A stretch of DNA of 64,000 bases from Bacteroidota bacterium (GTDB taxonomy: Bacteria; Bacteroidota; Bacteroidia; 2-12-FULL-35-15): NCBI GenBank assembly GCA_025963775.1, contig JAOQAD010000040.1, positions 124,001 through 188,000 on the forward strand, in the 5' to 3' direction. This document shows positions 42,615 through 51,719 of this stretch, piece after piece. Below the pieces are notes generated by a model. It was not told where the DNA came from and did not search any database. It saw nothing but the letters and a program-made list of their open reading frames with translations. Each line of letters starts with the position of its first letter. The first letter of the stretch is position 1. A program made the translations under genes and the position numbers.

Positions 42615-43448
42615 ATGCAACAGAATTTCAACAGTATCTTTTTTTTGATCGCAATCACTTCCCTCCTGGGCTGCAGCGACAATCCAACTCCACCCGAAAA
42701 CAAGCCACAGGAAACAAAAGTGGAAGAGTTTGTACCGACTATCGATTATACGCTGGCAGGCACGTTGCCGCACGACACATCATCCTTTACCGAAGGATTG
42801 CTGTTCCACGATGGGAAACTATTTGAAAGCACCGGCTCGCCGGAAGATTTCCCTGGACTCCGTTCTGTGTTAGGCCCCGTTGATCCAAAAACAGGAAAGA
42901 TCGATGTGAAAGCGGAGCTGGATTCAAAAACCTATTTCGGGGAAGGGATCGTGTTTCTCAACAACAAGATCTACCAGCTGACCTACAAGAACCAGGTAGG
43001 ATTTATCTACGATGCAAAAACCTACAGGCAACTGGGTCGCTTCAGCTTTAACAGCAAGGAAGGCTGGGGAATGACCACTGACGGCGCTTCGCTGATCATG
43101 AGCGACGGAACGAACATCCTTACTTACCTTGATCCTCAAACGTTAAAGGTGACGAAAACCCTGAACGTCACCAACGGCGGTTATGCAGAAGATTACCTGA
43201 ACGAGCTGGAATATATCAAAGGATCAATTTATGCGAATGTGTGGACGAAGAATTATGTGGTGAAGATCGATCCTGCAAGCGGCAAGGTCACAGGACTGCT
43301 CAACTTTGCTTCGCTTACCGATGATGCAAAAAGAAAACATTCCAATGCCGAAGTGCTGAACGGTATCGCTTACGATTCCATTACGGATAAAGTGTACGTG
43401 ACAGGTAAGCTATGGAAGGATATCTACCAGGTGGATTTTAAGCATTAA
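42615..43448 (+). CDS. Glutaminyl-peptide cyclotransferase (plant-type glutamine cyclotransferase), lipoprotein
   Basis: A 277-residue lipoprotein: lipobox LLGC near residue 19, then a beta-propeller of the papaya-type glutamine cyclotransferase family. Signatures are LPHDTSSFTEGLLFHDGKLFESTG, YFGEGIVFLNNKIYQLTYK, EGWGMTTDGASLIMSDG and VLNGIAYDSITDKVYVTGKLW. It converts N-terminal Gln of exported peptides to pyroglutamate. The protein would be anchored on a membrane facing the periplasm or surface. The gene is preceded by the palindromic element. Confidence 0.93.
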   Translation: MQQNFNSIFFLIAITSLLGCSDNPTPPENKPQETKVEEFVPTIDYTLAGTLPHDTSSFTEGLLFHDGKLFESTGSPEDFPGLRSVLGPVDPKTGKIDVKAELDSKTYFGEGIVFLNNKIYQLTYKNQVGFIYDAKTYRQLGRFSFNSKEGWGMTTDGASLIMSDGTNILTYLDPQTLKVTKTLNVTNGGYAEDYLNELEYIKGSIYANVWTKNYVVKIDPASGKVTGLLNFASLTDDAKRKHSNAEVLNGIAYDSITDKVYVTGKLWKDIYQVDFKH

Positions 43449-43453
43449 GTTCC

Positions 43454-44128
43454 TTACTCCAGGTGATACCTGACCAGCCTTCTTTCGGAACAGGAAGTTG
43501 TATACAGATTGATATTGGTTGTTTCCGAGATCATCCCTATATTTTTAGCATACCGCGAATGCATATACCGCATACCTGTGCCAAACGCATAAGCCGGGTA
43601 CATATCAAACGTAATCCTGTAATCGAGCGTAGTAAAGGAACCGGCAGGCACTACAGTTGTTTCAGCCGGACCGTGCATTTTTGTTGTTGTTTCAGCTACC
43701 GTATCACCCGGCATATTCACAACATAACCGTGATGAAAGGCCGTGCTGAAATCCGCTGAAGAAAATGTGATGTAGGAAGTAGAAATGTAAGAAATCGTAT
43801 AAGAGAGTGAATCGCGCAGCAGGAAGATATCCGGAACAATCGAAGATGTTTTCCACCTGACCATTTTACGATATGTATTTATTCCGATAACAGTATCCTT
43901 CTCTATATAAGAACTGTCGATCTCAGTTCCAGGCGTGGCATTGCCAAGTGTATCAATAAAAAATTCCTGGTAGACCCAATAGTTCCCTACTTTCAGGTTG
44001 GAATAATTATCATAGGCTTGCGGTGAAGAGGGCGTTTCCGGCGAAGGAGTTTCGTCCTTATCCTTGCGGCAGGAATTCAGCGTTAACAACACAATAGCAA
44101 TACATGCAGCAAAGGATCCTTTCATCAT
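43454..44128 (-). CDS. Hypothetical lipoprotein
   Basis: A 224-residue lipoprotein not assigned to a family. Lipobox LNSC at residues 17-20 is followed by a Pro/Glu/Ser/Thr-rich linker to about 37 and then a beta-rich domain starting NLKVGNYWVYQEFFID. That opening resembles other Bacteroidota lipoproteins of unknown role that begin with a GxYWVYxxxxxD strand. Only 5 bp separate its stop from the converging cyclotransferase gene. Start could be either of two adjacent ATGs (44128 or 44125). Confidence 0.65.
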   Translation of the reverse strand: MMKGSFAACIAIVLLTLNSCRKDKDETPSPETPSSPQAYDNYSNLKVGNYWVYQEFFIDTLGNATPGTEIDSSYIEKDTVIGINTYRKMVRWKTSSIVPDIFLLRDSLSYTISYISTSYITFSSADFSTAFHHGYVVNMPGDTVAETTTKMHGPAETTVVPAGSFTTLDYRITFDMYPAYAFGTGMRYMHSRYAKNIGMISETTNINLYTTSCSERRLVRYHLE

Positions 44129-44177
44129 TTTCTTTTTTTAAGACAATGAAGAACGTATGAAGGGGATAATTATTGCA

Positions 44178-45344
44178 TCAGGGTTTTAAAGGACGCGCAT
44201 ACGCGATCACATCTTTGTCGGTGATCGTCTTGTCACAAAGGATGATCAGCCTTTCCACCACATTCCGGAATTCACGGATATTCCCGGTCCAGTTTATTTT
44301 CTGCAATTCCTTGATCGCATCTTTACTGAAGCTCTTCAATGGCATGCCATGGTCTTCACAAATCATTTTCAGGAAGTGCTCTGCAAGCAGCGGAATATCA
44401 TCCTTGCGCTCGTTCAATGAAGGCACATGGATGAGGATCACGCTTAAACGGTGATAGAGATCCTCGCGGAAATTCCCTGCCGCTATTTCTTTCTGAAGGT
44501 CTTTATTGGTTGCAGCAACAACACGTACATTCACCTTGATCTCCTTCTCTCCACCAACGCGTGTGATCTTGTTCTCCTGCAAAGCGCGCAATACCTTGGC
44601 CTGTGCAGAAAGGCTCATATCGCCGATCTCATCCATGAACAAGGTTCCTCCTTCGGCCTGTTCAAACTTTCCTTTGCGCTGGTTGATCGCGGAAGTAAAA
44701 GCGCCTTTCTCATGCCCGAACAGTTCGCTTTCGATCAGCTCGCTTGGAATGGCGGCACAGTTCACCTCGACCAGCGGAGCGCCCGAGCGGTTGCTTTTTT
44801 CATGAAGCCAGCGTGCCACCAATTCTTTCCCGCTTCCATTCCCGCCGGTGATCAGCACGCGCGCATCCGTAGGCGCAACGCGTTCCACCATTTCCTTGAT
44901 CTGCCCGATGGCTTTCGATTCGCCAATCATATCAAATGTCTTGCTTACTTTTTTCTTCAGCACTTTTGTTTCTTTTACCAGCGTGGACTTGTCCATTGCA
45001 TTGCGGATCGTTACCAGCAGGCGGTTTAAATCCAGCGGCTTTGCAATAAAATCAAAAGCGCCTTTCTTCACCGCCTCCACTGCCGTTTCAATGTTACCAT
45101 GCCCGGAGACCATCACCACCGGTGTATCAATGGAAAGCTGCATCACTTTATCAAGCACTTCAATGCCATCCATCTTCGGCATTTTAATGTCACACAGAAT
45201 AATATCGTATTTCTCCTTCTGGATCATGCCCAGCCCTTCCACTCCGTCGGAAGCCTCATCCACCTGGTATTTCTCATACTCCAGGATTTCCCGCAGGGTT
45301 TTACGGATACTTTTCTCATCGTCGATTATTAAGATCTTGGCCAT
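44178..45344 (-). CDS. Sigma-54 interacting response regulator lacking a DNA-binding domain
   Basis: A 388-residue regulator. Receiver domain with D8-D9 and phosphoacceptor D52 (ILCDIKMPKMDG), then an AAA+ domain with Walker A GGNGSGKE (K173), sigma-54 loop GAFTSA at 214-219 (Gly changed to Ser) and Walker B LFMDEIGD. The protein ends soon after the AAA+ lid (ERLIILCDKTITDKDVIAYARPLKP), with no Fis-type helix-turn-helix. The stop is clean and nothing downstream resembles a lost HTH. It could act from solution like FlgR of Helicobacter. It is 38 bp downstream of the Ppx/GppA gene on the same strand. Confidence 0.9.
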   Translation of the reverse strand: MAKILIIDDEKSIRKTLREILEYEKYQVDEASDGVEGLGMIQKEKYDIILCDIKMPKMDGIEVLDKVMQLSIDTPVVMVSGHGNIETAVEAVKKGAFDFIAKPLDLNRLLVTIRNAMDKSTLVKETKVLKKKVSKTFDMIGESKAIGQIKEMVERVAPTDARVLITGGNGSGKELVARWLHEKSNRSGAPLVEVNCAAIPSELIESELFGHEKGAFTSAINQRKGKFEQAEGGTLFMDEIGDMSLSAQAKVLRALQENKITRVGGEKEIKVNVRVVAATNKDLQKEIAAGNFREDLYHRLSVILIHVPSLNERKDDIPLLAEHFLKMICEDHGMPLKSFSKDAIKELQKINWTGNIREFRNVVERLIILCDKTITDKDVIAYARPLKP

Positions 45345-45382
45345 TGTATAAAAATTATGAATTCTAAATTACAAAATCCGGA

Positions 45383-46306
45383 TCAACCCAGCAACTGCTG
45401 AATAACACCTTCTTTGAGTGCGTAGGTAGACAAGCGCATCTTTTCGATCCCGAAGGAAGTGAGAATGAAATGAACGATGATGCTGGACACAACGATCATG
45501 TCCACGCGCATTTCAACAAGCCCTTTCATGTGCAGGCGCTCTTCGCGTGTTGACTTTAGCAGCACATCATAAACTGCAGCGCAATCCGCGAGCTTGAATG
45601 TGAATTCCGTTTTTCCGTCGAGAATGTCGGGAGTATAAAAACGGTGCGCGATCATTTCCGCAAGTGAATCGAAAGAGCCTGAAGAGCCGATCAGCTCTGT
45701 CACCGGAAATTTTTTCACTGCAGCGAACAATGGCTGCAGCTGTTCTTCCAGGTAGTTCTTGATCTCGTCGATCTGTTTATCGGTAATCGGATCTGAAGGA
45801 TTGAAGCGTTCGAGCAAACGTGCCGCTCCTAATAAAAAGCTTTGCTTCCAGAAAATTTTGTCCTTGCTGGCGATAATGAATTCGGTGCTTCCACCGCCAA
45901 TATCAATGACCAGCGAAATGTCTTCAGTCATCTTCACCGCTTCGCGCACGCCATAGTATATAAATTCGGCTTCCCTGTCGCCATCGATCACCTGCACTTC
46001 GTATCCTGTTTCCATCTTCAGCTTCTCCACGAACTCCTGTCCGTTCTCTGCTTCGCGCACAGCGGAAGTTGCAAAGGCATACACCTGCTGCACATCATAC
46101 TGCTCTATGGTTTTCTGGTGTTGTTTCAGGGCATCGATGCCGCGCTGGAACGGCACAGGCTGGATCACATTCTCGTTAATGCCGCCTTCGCCAAGCTTAA
46201 CGGGAAGCTTTGCCTGGAATATGGTGCTGTAACTTTTGTCGGAAGCGACCTCTACGATAAGAATGTTGAATGTATTTGTCCCCAGGTCTATAACGGCAAT
46301 TCTCAT
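45383..46306 (-). CDS. Ppx/GppA family phosphatase
   Basis: A 307-residue member of the exopolyphosphatase/guanosine pentaphosphate phosphatase family in the actin-like ATPase fold. Motifs are VIDLGTNTFNILIVE at the start, ATSAVREAENG, VIDGDREAEFIYYG and VIDIGGGSTEFII. It hydrolyses polyphosphate or pppGpp. It lacks the C-terminal HD-like domain of E. coli Ppx and is of the short type common in Bacteroidota. It is probably co-transcribed with the sigma-54 regulator downstream. Confidence 0.92.
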   Translation of the reverse strand: MRIAVIDLGTNTFNILIVEVASDKSYSTIFQAKLPVKLGEGGINENVIQPVPFQRGIDALKQHQKTIEQYDVQQVYAFATSAVREAENGQEFVEKLKMETGYEVQVIDGDREAEFIYYGVREAVKMTEDISLVIDIGGGSTEFIIASKDKIFWKQSFLLGAARLLERFNPSDPITDKQIDEIKNYLEEQLQPLFAAVKKFPVTELIGSSGSFDSLAEMIAHRFYTPDILDGKTEFTFKLADCAAVYDVLLKSTREERLHMKGLVEMRVDMIVVSSIIVHFILTSFGIEKMRLSTYALKEGVIQQLLG

Positions 46307-46440
46307 AAATCGCTTCTCGCTGCATTAATTGTTTATATGCTAAATGTAGCTATAACAATCTTACAATACAAGGAATGAAAACAATAAATTATCCCTTAAC
46401 CGGCCCCGGGAATATTGCACAGAATTTAAATACAGAGCGT

Positions 46441-46503
46441 CATTGCGGGCGGCAGCGAAGCCATCTTATTCTTATTTCAGGTTGCTTCGCTCCACCCGCA
46501 ATG
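46441..46503. repeat. Nested inverted repeat (CATTGCGGG family)
   Basis: Outer arms CATTGCGGG (46441-46449) and CCCGCAATG (46495-46503), inner arms GCGAAG (46455-46460) and CTTCGC (46485-46490). It shares its edge sequence with the copies at 48008-48126 and 53381-53417. Confidence 0.7.
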
Positions 46504-46511
46504 ATGTTTAA

Positions 46512-47879
46512 TTATCCTTTATAGAACAACCATTTCCCCAATTCTTTCCAGCTTACTTTTTTGCCATACATCAGAATGCCGGTGCGGTAAATGCGCCCTG
46601 CAAGCCATGTGGTTGCCACAAATCCGCCGATCAGCAGGCTGATGGACAATGCCAGCTCCCACATCGGCACGCCGAACGGAAGCCGCACCATCATCACCAC
46701 AGGCGATGTAAGCGGGATCATGGAGAACCAGAACGCAAGGCTGCCCTGCGGATCCTGTGTAACGAACTGGGCGATCATGAAGGAGAACACGAGCGGTATG
46801 GTGACGGGCAGCATGAACTGGTTGGTTTCAGCTTCATTGTCGACCGCCGAGCCTATCGCTGCAAAAAGGGCACTGTAAAGCAGGTAACCGGCAAGGAAAT
46901 AAAGCACGAAGCAAATGAGGATCTCTGTCATGTCCACATTATCAAACTTGCTCCACAGGTCAACCACCGGGTTATGCTCGATCTTGCCCATGTGGTTTAC
47001 ATCAAGGTTCTGCCCGATGCGGATGACCTCTTCCTTCTGCTGCACTTGCTTTATGTCCATGCCCTTCAGCACGGTTGCAGCAGCTATCGAATAAATGCTT
47101 GTTGTGAGGATCACCCACAAAATAAACTGTGTAAGCCCTACCATCGCTACCCCGATGATCTTTCCCATCATGAGCTGAAATGGTTTTACGGAGGAGAGGA
47201 TCACCTCCACGATACGGCTGGTCTTTTCTTCCATCACGCCGCGCATTACCTGGGCACCGTAAAAGAAGATCAGGAAATAAATAGCAATGGCGCAGGCGAA
47301 GCCGATCCCGACATTCACTGCGGTGTTTGTTTCTTTGTCTTTTCCCGTCTCATCAAGCTGGATCGTCCTTAGCGTGAATGTGGATTTATCCTTCGCATCC
47401 TTGATCACATTCATGTTCACCTTGTTCTGCGCAAGCATTACCTCGTAGATCATTTTGCTCATGTTCGACTGGATGTGCTCCTGGACATTATTGCTGAGCT
47501 GTTTCTTGTAGAAGAGATTTATTCCCAGCTGTCCGCTGTTGAGCAGGTTGGATGGAACGTACAGGATGGCATCGTAATCGGTATCATAAAATCCGGCCCT
47601 TGCATCTTCTATCTTTATTTCGGGATAATCAAAATGGACGCTTTCATTTTCGGGGATCAATCCTTTGCGTTGTCCGTCCTTACTGCTGATGTAAGAGAAC
47701 TGGAAGCTCTCATCGATCACTTCGATCTTTTGCTTTTCGGATTTCTGGAGTGAAAGCCAGATCGGCACCACGAGAATCCCGGCCATCAGGATCGGCCCGA
47801 GGATGGTCATGAGAATGAAGGATTTTTTCCGTACCCTCGAAAGGTATTCACGCTTGATGATGAGAAGGATCTTATTCAT
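46512..47879 (-). CDS. ABC transporter permease, NatB-like
   Basis: A 455-residue ABC-2 type permease. The first helix is at about 22-45 (SFILMTILGPILMAGILVV), then a large extracytoplasmic domain (about 60-190) and a C-terminal bundle of five or six helices with EEKTSRIVEVILSSVKPFQLMMGK, the signature of NatB/YhaP permeases. With the ATPase encoded upstream at 48127-49077 it would form an efflux or Na+-export system. The substrate is not clear. The gap between the two genes, 247 bp, contains two hairpin repeats. Confidence 0.9.
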   Translation of the reverse strand: MNKILLIIKREYLSRVRKKSFILMTILGPILMAGILVVPIWLSLQKSEKQKIEVIDESFQFSYISSKDGQRKGLIPENESVHFDYPEIKIEDARAGFYDTDYDAILYVPSNLLNSGQLGINLFYKKQLSNNVQEHIQSNMSKMIYEVMLAQNKVNMNVIKDAKDKSTFTLRTIQLDETGKDKETNTAVNVGIGFACAIAIYFLIFFYGAQVMRGVMEEKTSRIVEVILSSVKPFQLMMGKIIGVAMVGLTQFILWVILTTSIYSIAAATVLKGMDIKQVQQKEEVIRIGQNLDVNHMGKIEHNPVVDLWSKFDNVDMTEILICFVLYFLAGYLLYSALFAAIGSAVDNEAETNQFMLPVTIPLVFSFMIAQFVTQDPQGSLAFWFSMIPLTSPVVMMVRLPFGVPMWELALSISLLIGGFVATTWLAGRIYRTGILMYGKKVSWKELGKWLFYKG

Positions 47880-48007
47880 GCTACTGATAACGAATTTGTA
47901 CTGATTTACGAATCTGTATAGTTAATCTATGCCTGTGTTATTTTAAACTCTGGGGTTAACCTGATCGCAATCTTTGCAGGTTTATTTAATTGCCTGCTGC
48001 TGAATTT

Positions 48008-48126
48008 GAGATTGCTTCGTCGTACCTCCCCGCAATGACGTTCCTTAATTGTTTTTCCGGACTGTAATCTTTGCCAACTGTTCTATTCATGAGATTGCTT
48101 CTTCGCCGCGCCGGATCGCAATGACG
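48008..48126. repeat. Two short repeats of the GAGATTGCTTC...GCAATGACG family
   Basis: Copies at about 48008-48040 and 48091-48125 both start (T)GAGATTGCTTC and end GCAATGACG, with variable middles (CCGCGCCGG in the second). They fill most of the gap between the ABC ATPase and permease genes. A further copy is at 53382-53417. Confidence 0.7.
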
Positions 48127-49077
48127 TTACTCGGTAAAATTGCTTTTTGTTCCCAATGGATTTTCTGCATTCACTTTTGAGATGAAGATATCATTCATGC
48201 TTGGGATGATCTCCCTGAAGGAATGAATTTGCGCTACAGGCAGAATGGATTCCAGCAATTGATTGGCTGTGCTTCCGGGTGTGAGCACCACCTGCGCCTT
48301 GCAGTAATCGCCATCCATCTTGTGCTCTCCCAGCTTACCGAAAGTCCACAGTGAATTGGTAAAGCCCATCATGTTGCCGCTGAATTCGATCTCGTAGGTA
48401 TTTGATTTATGATTTTTGCGGATCTCTTTCACCGGGCCATCCAGGATCTTTTTTGAACGGTTGATCAGCGCGATGTGATCACACAGCTCTTCAACAGAGC
48501 CCATGTTATGCGTGGAGAAAAGGATCGTTGAGCCTTTTTCCTTCAGGCTCAGGATCTCGTTTTTAATGAGGTTGGCATTGATCGGGTCGAAGCCGCTGAA
48601 AGGCTCATCAAGGATCAGCAGTTTTGGCTCGTGGAGCACGGTGACAATGAACTGCACCTTTTGCTGCATTCCTTTTGAAAGCTCTTCGACCTTTTTGTTC
48701 CACCATGCATTCATGTCGAACTTATCGAACCAGTCCTTCAGTTTTTTTTTCGCTTCGGCCTTTGGCATTCCCTTCAGCTGCGCAAGGTATAAGGCCTGTT
48801 CGCCCACTTCCATTTTTTTATACAAGCCTCTCTCTTCCGGCAGGTAGCCGATATTTTCGATGTGCTGCGGCGAAAGCTTCTGCCCTTCAAACAGCACAGT
48901 CCCCGAATCGGGGCCGGTGATCTGGTTGATGATGCGGATCAGTGATGTTTTGCCTGCACCGTTCGGGCCAAGCAATCCGAAAATACTTTGTGAGGGAATT
49001 TCAAGGGATACATTGTCGAGCGCTGTATGTGCTGCGTATTTTTTTACAATGTTCTGAGCGGATAAAATTGAAGACAT
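48127..49077 (-). CDS. ABC transporter ATP-binding protein, NatA-like
   Basis: A 316-residue ABC ATPase. Walker A GPNGAGKTS (about 36-44), Q-loop, signature motif LSKGMQQKVQF, Walker B LLILDEPFSGFDP and switch His in STHN. A C-terminal extension of about 100 residues after the ATPase is typical of NatA/DrrA-like exporters. It pairs with the permease gene downstream. It lies 8 bp after the small secreted protein gene (49086), so it is probably in the grpE-dnaJ transcript. Confidence 0.93.
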   Translation of the reverse strand: MSSILSAQNIVKKYAAHTALDNVSLEIPSQSIFGLLGPNGAGKTSLIRIINQITGPDSGTVLFEGQKLSPQHIENIGYLPEERGLYKKMEVGEQALYLAQLKGMPKAEAKKKLKDWFDKFDMNAWWNKKVEELSKGMQQKVQFIVTVLHEPKLLILDEPFSGFDPINANLIKNEILSLKEKGSTILFSTHNMGSVEELCDHIALINRSKKILDGPVKEIRKNHKSNTYEIEFSGNMMGFTNSLWTFGKLGEHKMDGDYCKAQVVLTPGSTANQLLESILPVAQIHSFREIIPSMNDIFISKVNAENPLGTKSNFTE

Positions 49078-49085
49078 CCTTATCG

Positions 49086-49508
49086 TTATTTAATTATTAC
49101 ACGGAGAGAATCGAATTTTGTAAATCCGTCCGGTGCATGTACCACTACATTTTTAATTGTGAACGCTTCGCCTTTGGAAAGGCCAAGGATCTTTTTTTTC
49201 TGCATACCGGTAAAGAAGGAGCTGTGCGCGGTAATCGCCTGTTTGTCATCCGTCCATACTTCGAATGAAGTGACAAAAACATCAGCATGCTTTTTTGTAT
49301 CGCAGCGGTCATTAATGGTTAGCTCCATATTGATATCGCCGGAAAGTACCGATAGCGGAATGCTGTCGGTAAAGCACTCTTTTTTTATGCAGAGCTGCAG
49401 GCTGCAGTACCTGTCATCTTCCGGCCGCTGGATCCTGATCGTATCCTGTGCCTGCAGCAGGTTCGCAGCAAGCAAAAACAAGAAAAAGGCCAGCGCGCTT
49501 TTTAACAT
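49086..49508 (-). CDS. Hypothetical secreted beta-rich protein
   Basis: A 140-residue protein with signal peptide ending LLQAQ (residue 20). The mature part contains two Cys in YCSLQLCIKKECF plus one in DRCDTKK and is mostly beta strand; the end (FTIKNVVVHAPDGFTKFDSLRVIIK) suggests a small sandwich domain. No family recognised. It lies between dnaJ (18-bp gap) and the ABC ATPase (8-bp gap). Confidence 0.6.
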   Translation of the reverse strand: MLKSALAFFLFLLAANLLQAQDTIRIQRPEDDRYCSLQLCIKKECFTDSIPLSVLSGDINMELTINDRCDTKKHADVFVTSFEVWTDDKQAITAHSSFFTGMQKKKILGLSKGEAFTIKNVVVHAPDGFTKFDSLRVIIK

Positions 49509-49526
49509 GACAGGATCGTTAATTCC

Positions 49527-50678
49527 TTAATTGAAATATTCTTTCATACGCTCAAAAAAGCCTTTGTCTTTCCTGCTCGGGTGCGGCTTGAAATTTTCAG
49601 CGCTCCGAAGGTCTTCGAGGATCTTCTTCTCTTCTTTGGTAAGGTTCTGGGGGGTCCATACGTTGATGTTCACCAGGATATCGCCGCGTGAATAGCTGTT
49701 GAGGTCGGGAAGCCCCTTGCCTTTCAGGCGAAGTACCTTACCGCTCTGCGTTCCCGCATCTATTTTCACTTTTGCTTTTCCATCGATGGTCGGAACTTCG
49801 ATCTGTGTGCCCAGTGCGGCATCCGCGATGCTGATGTAATGATCGTAGAACAGGTTCATTCCATCACGCTTCAGCAGCTCATGCTCCACTTCCTCGATCA
49901 CAACGATCAGGTCGCCGGGAACACCTCCGCGCGCACCCATGTTTCCACGGCCGGCAACGGAAAGCTGCATACCTTCAGCAACGCCTGCAGGAACATTGAA
50001 TGTGATCACTTCCTCTTCCCGCACAATTCCTTCTCCGTGGCATGATTTGCATTTATCGGTAATAGTTTGTCCTTCACCTCCGCAGGACGGGCAGGTGCTG
50101 GATGTTTGCATAGCACCGAGGATAGTTTGCGTCATCCGGGTGATCTGCCCTGTACCGCGACAGGTAGAGCATGTATTTTTTGCGGAGCCGTTTTGCGCTC
50201 CTGATCCGCTGCAGGGCTTGCAGGTAACAAATTTATTTACCGTAATTTTTTTCTCAACGCCATTCGCGACCTCTTCCAGCGTCAGCTTCACTTTTCCACG
50301 CAGGTTCGATCCGCGGTTCACACGCCTTCCTCTTCCTCCTCCGAAACCGCCGCCACCGCCAAAATGCCCGCCAAATACATCTCCGAACTGGCTGAAGATA
50401 TCATCCATGTTCATGCCGCCAAAACCGCCGCCGCCGCCAAAGCCGGAGTTTCCGCCAACGCCGGCATGGCCGTACTGATCGTAGCGCTGCTTTTTCTCAG
50501 CATTGCTCAGGATCTCGTAGGCTTCGGCAGCTTCCTTGAATTTTTCTTCGGCAGCCTTGTCACCCGGATTTTTGTCAGGGTGAAACTTAATGGCCATTTT
50601 GCGGTATGCCTTTTTAATTTCCTCGGCACTCGCAGTCCGCTGCACTTCCAGGATCTCGTAATAATCTCTCTTTGACAT
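49527..50678 (-). CDS. dnaJ: Chaperone DnaJ
   Basis: A 383-residue Hsp40 co-chaperone. J domain with HPD at 33-35, a Gly-rich segment (about 75-120, GGGGGFGGM), and four zinc-binding repeats: [32 protein letters not shown]. Two C-terminal substrate-binding barrels follow. It stimulates DnaK ATPase and delivers unfolded clients. dnaK is not in the window; grpE lies 53 bp upstream on the same strand. Confidence 0.98.
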   Translation of the reverse strand: MSKRDYYEILEVQRTASAEEIKKAYRKMAIKFHPDKNPGDKAAEEKFKEAAEAYEILSNAEKKQRYDQYGHAGVGGNSGFGGGGGFGGMNMDDIFSQFGDVFGGHFGGGGGFGGGRGRRVNRGSNLRGKVKLTLEEVANGVEKKITVNKFVTCKPCSGSGAQNGSAKNTCSTCRGTGQITRMTQTILGAMQTSSTCPSCGGEGQTITDKCKSCHGEGIVREEEVITFNVPAGVAEGMQLSVAGRGNMGARGGVPGDLIVVIEEVEHELLKRDGMNLFYDHYISIADAALGTQIEVPTIDGKAKVKIDAGTQSGKVLRLKGKGLPDLNSYSRGDILVNINVWTPQNLTKEEKKILEDLRSAENFKPHPSRKDKGFFERMKEYFN

Positions 50679-50731
50679 AATCTTTATGTTTCAGCCTGCA
50701 CAATTCAATGTGTGAGGCCATTTAATTAGCA

Positions 50732-51301
50732 TTAATTCCCGATCACCACTTTTGCAAAGCGGATGATCTTTCCATTCAGCATATATCCTTTTTCCAGCTC
50801 ATCCACTACTTTGCCTTTCATGTCATCCGAAGGTGCAGGGATGCTCGTGATCGCTTCATGCACATCGGCATTAAAAGGCTCACCGAGCGCTTTCATCTCT
50901 TCGAGCCCTTTCTGGTTCAGCGTGGATTTTAATTTCGTATAGATGAGGCTTACTCCGTCATTAACGGCTTTTACATCGGAGGTTTCGCTGTTCGACCTGA
51001 TCGCCCTTTCAAAATCATCGATCACGGGAAGAATGCTTTTGAAAACATCCTCGCCACCGGCCTGGATCAGCTCCTGCTTTTCCTTTGCAGTACGCTTCCT
51101 GAAGTTATCAAATTCGGAATACAGGCGTAAGTATTTATCGTTCAGCTCATCCACCTTTGCCTTCATCTCGCTTAATTGAACATCTTTCGGGTCAGATTCC
51201 GCTGCAGGGTTCTCCTGTTGCTGCTCCTGCCCGTTTTGCTCATTCACTGTATCGTTCTCCTGTGTGCTCATTTTTTTAAATAATTTTTTAATGTTTTTCA
51301 T
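50732..51301 (-). CDS. grpE: Nucleotide exchange factor GrpE
   Basis: A 189-residue GrpE. An acidic, Gln/Glu-rich N-terminus (about 11-45) leads into the long coiled coil (KAKVDELNDKYLRLYSEFDNFRKRTAKEKQEL) and the C-terminal beta wing with GEPFNADVHEAI and GYMLNGKIIRFAKVVIG. It exchanges ADP on DnaK. The start could be ATG 51301 or the internal ATG at 51271 (MSTQEN); 51301 adds a Lys-rich MKNIKKLFKK. Forms a unit with dnaJ downstream. Confidence 0.95.
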   Translation of the reverse strand: MKNIKKLFKKMSTQENDTVNEQNGQEQQQENPAAESDPKDVQLSEMKAKVDELNDKYLRLYSEFDNFRKRTAKEKQELIQAGGEDVFKSILPVIDDFERAIRSNSETSDVKAVNDGVSLIYTKLKSTLNQKGLEEMKALGEPFNADVHEAITSIPAPSDDMKGKVVDELEKGYMLNGKIIRFAKVVIGN

Positions 51302-51341
51302 TCATTTTTCAGACCACCCGCTTATTCAAAATGCCTGCCAA

Positions 51342-51349
51342 CAAAGATA
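51342..51349 (-). promoter_or_regulatory. Candidate -7 promoter box for grpE-dnaJ
   Basis: TATCTTTG on the minus strand, exact TAnnTTTG, 41 bases before ATG 51301. A -33 TTTG at ideal spacing is not evident. Confidence 0.5.
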
Positions 51350-51426
51350 ATAAGACAATTTGACATAATCCGCCATGGCAGCTTCAATTCATTAAAAAAG
51401 GCAGTGCAGTGCACTCAAATTACAAA

Positions 51427-51463
51427 GTCATCCCGTGCCCCGACCCCGGATCGGTGTCCGGGG
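51427..51463. repeat. Intergenic hairpin repeat (GTCATCCCGTG family)
   Basis: Starts GTCATCCCGTGCCCCGA like the copy at 55632. The inner stem CCCCGGA (51444-51450) with TCCGGGG (51457-51463) is intact; the outer stem is damaged, since the right flank reads GCATTGGAT instead of GCACGGGAT. Confidence 0.65.
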
Positions 51464-51719
51464 CAGGCATTGGATTTCGACAATCATTGGTAAAGACAAA
51501 ATTATGGATTGCAATAATGGAAGCCTGTAATGTTTTATCTGCCACAGATTCACAGATTCTGTGTGAAATTAAATGGCGCAGATTTCATCGCTTCGCGATT
51601 GGATTCAGATGATTCGTTTACCCGCTTTCCCGATACGCTTTTGCGCCTGCGGCTTCAAAGCAATGACTCCGGACAAACTCCCAGGAAAAACCTCTGCGTC
51701 TCCGCGCCTTTGCGGTAAA

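Larger units (their letters stand above)
51302..51719. other. 418-bp intergenic region with promoter and repeats
   Basis: Between grpE and the OmpA gene, both on the minus strand. It holds the grpE promoter box, a GTCATCCCGTG hairpin (51427-51463), and low-conservation stretches (CACAGATTCACAGATTCTGTG near 51543; CTCTGCGTCTCCGCGCCTTTGCGG near 51695). No convincing coding sequence. Confidence 0.7.
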
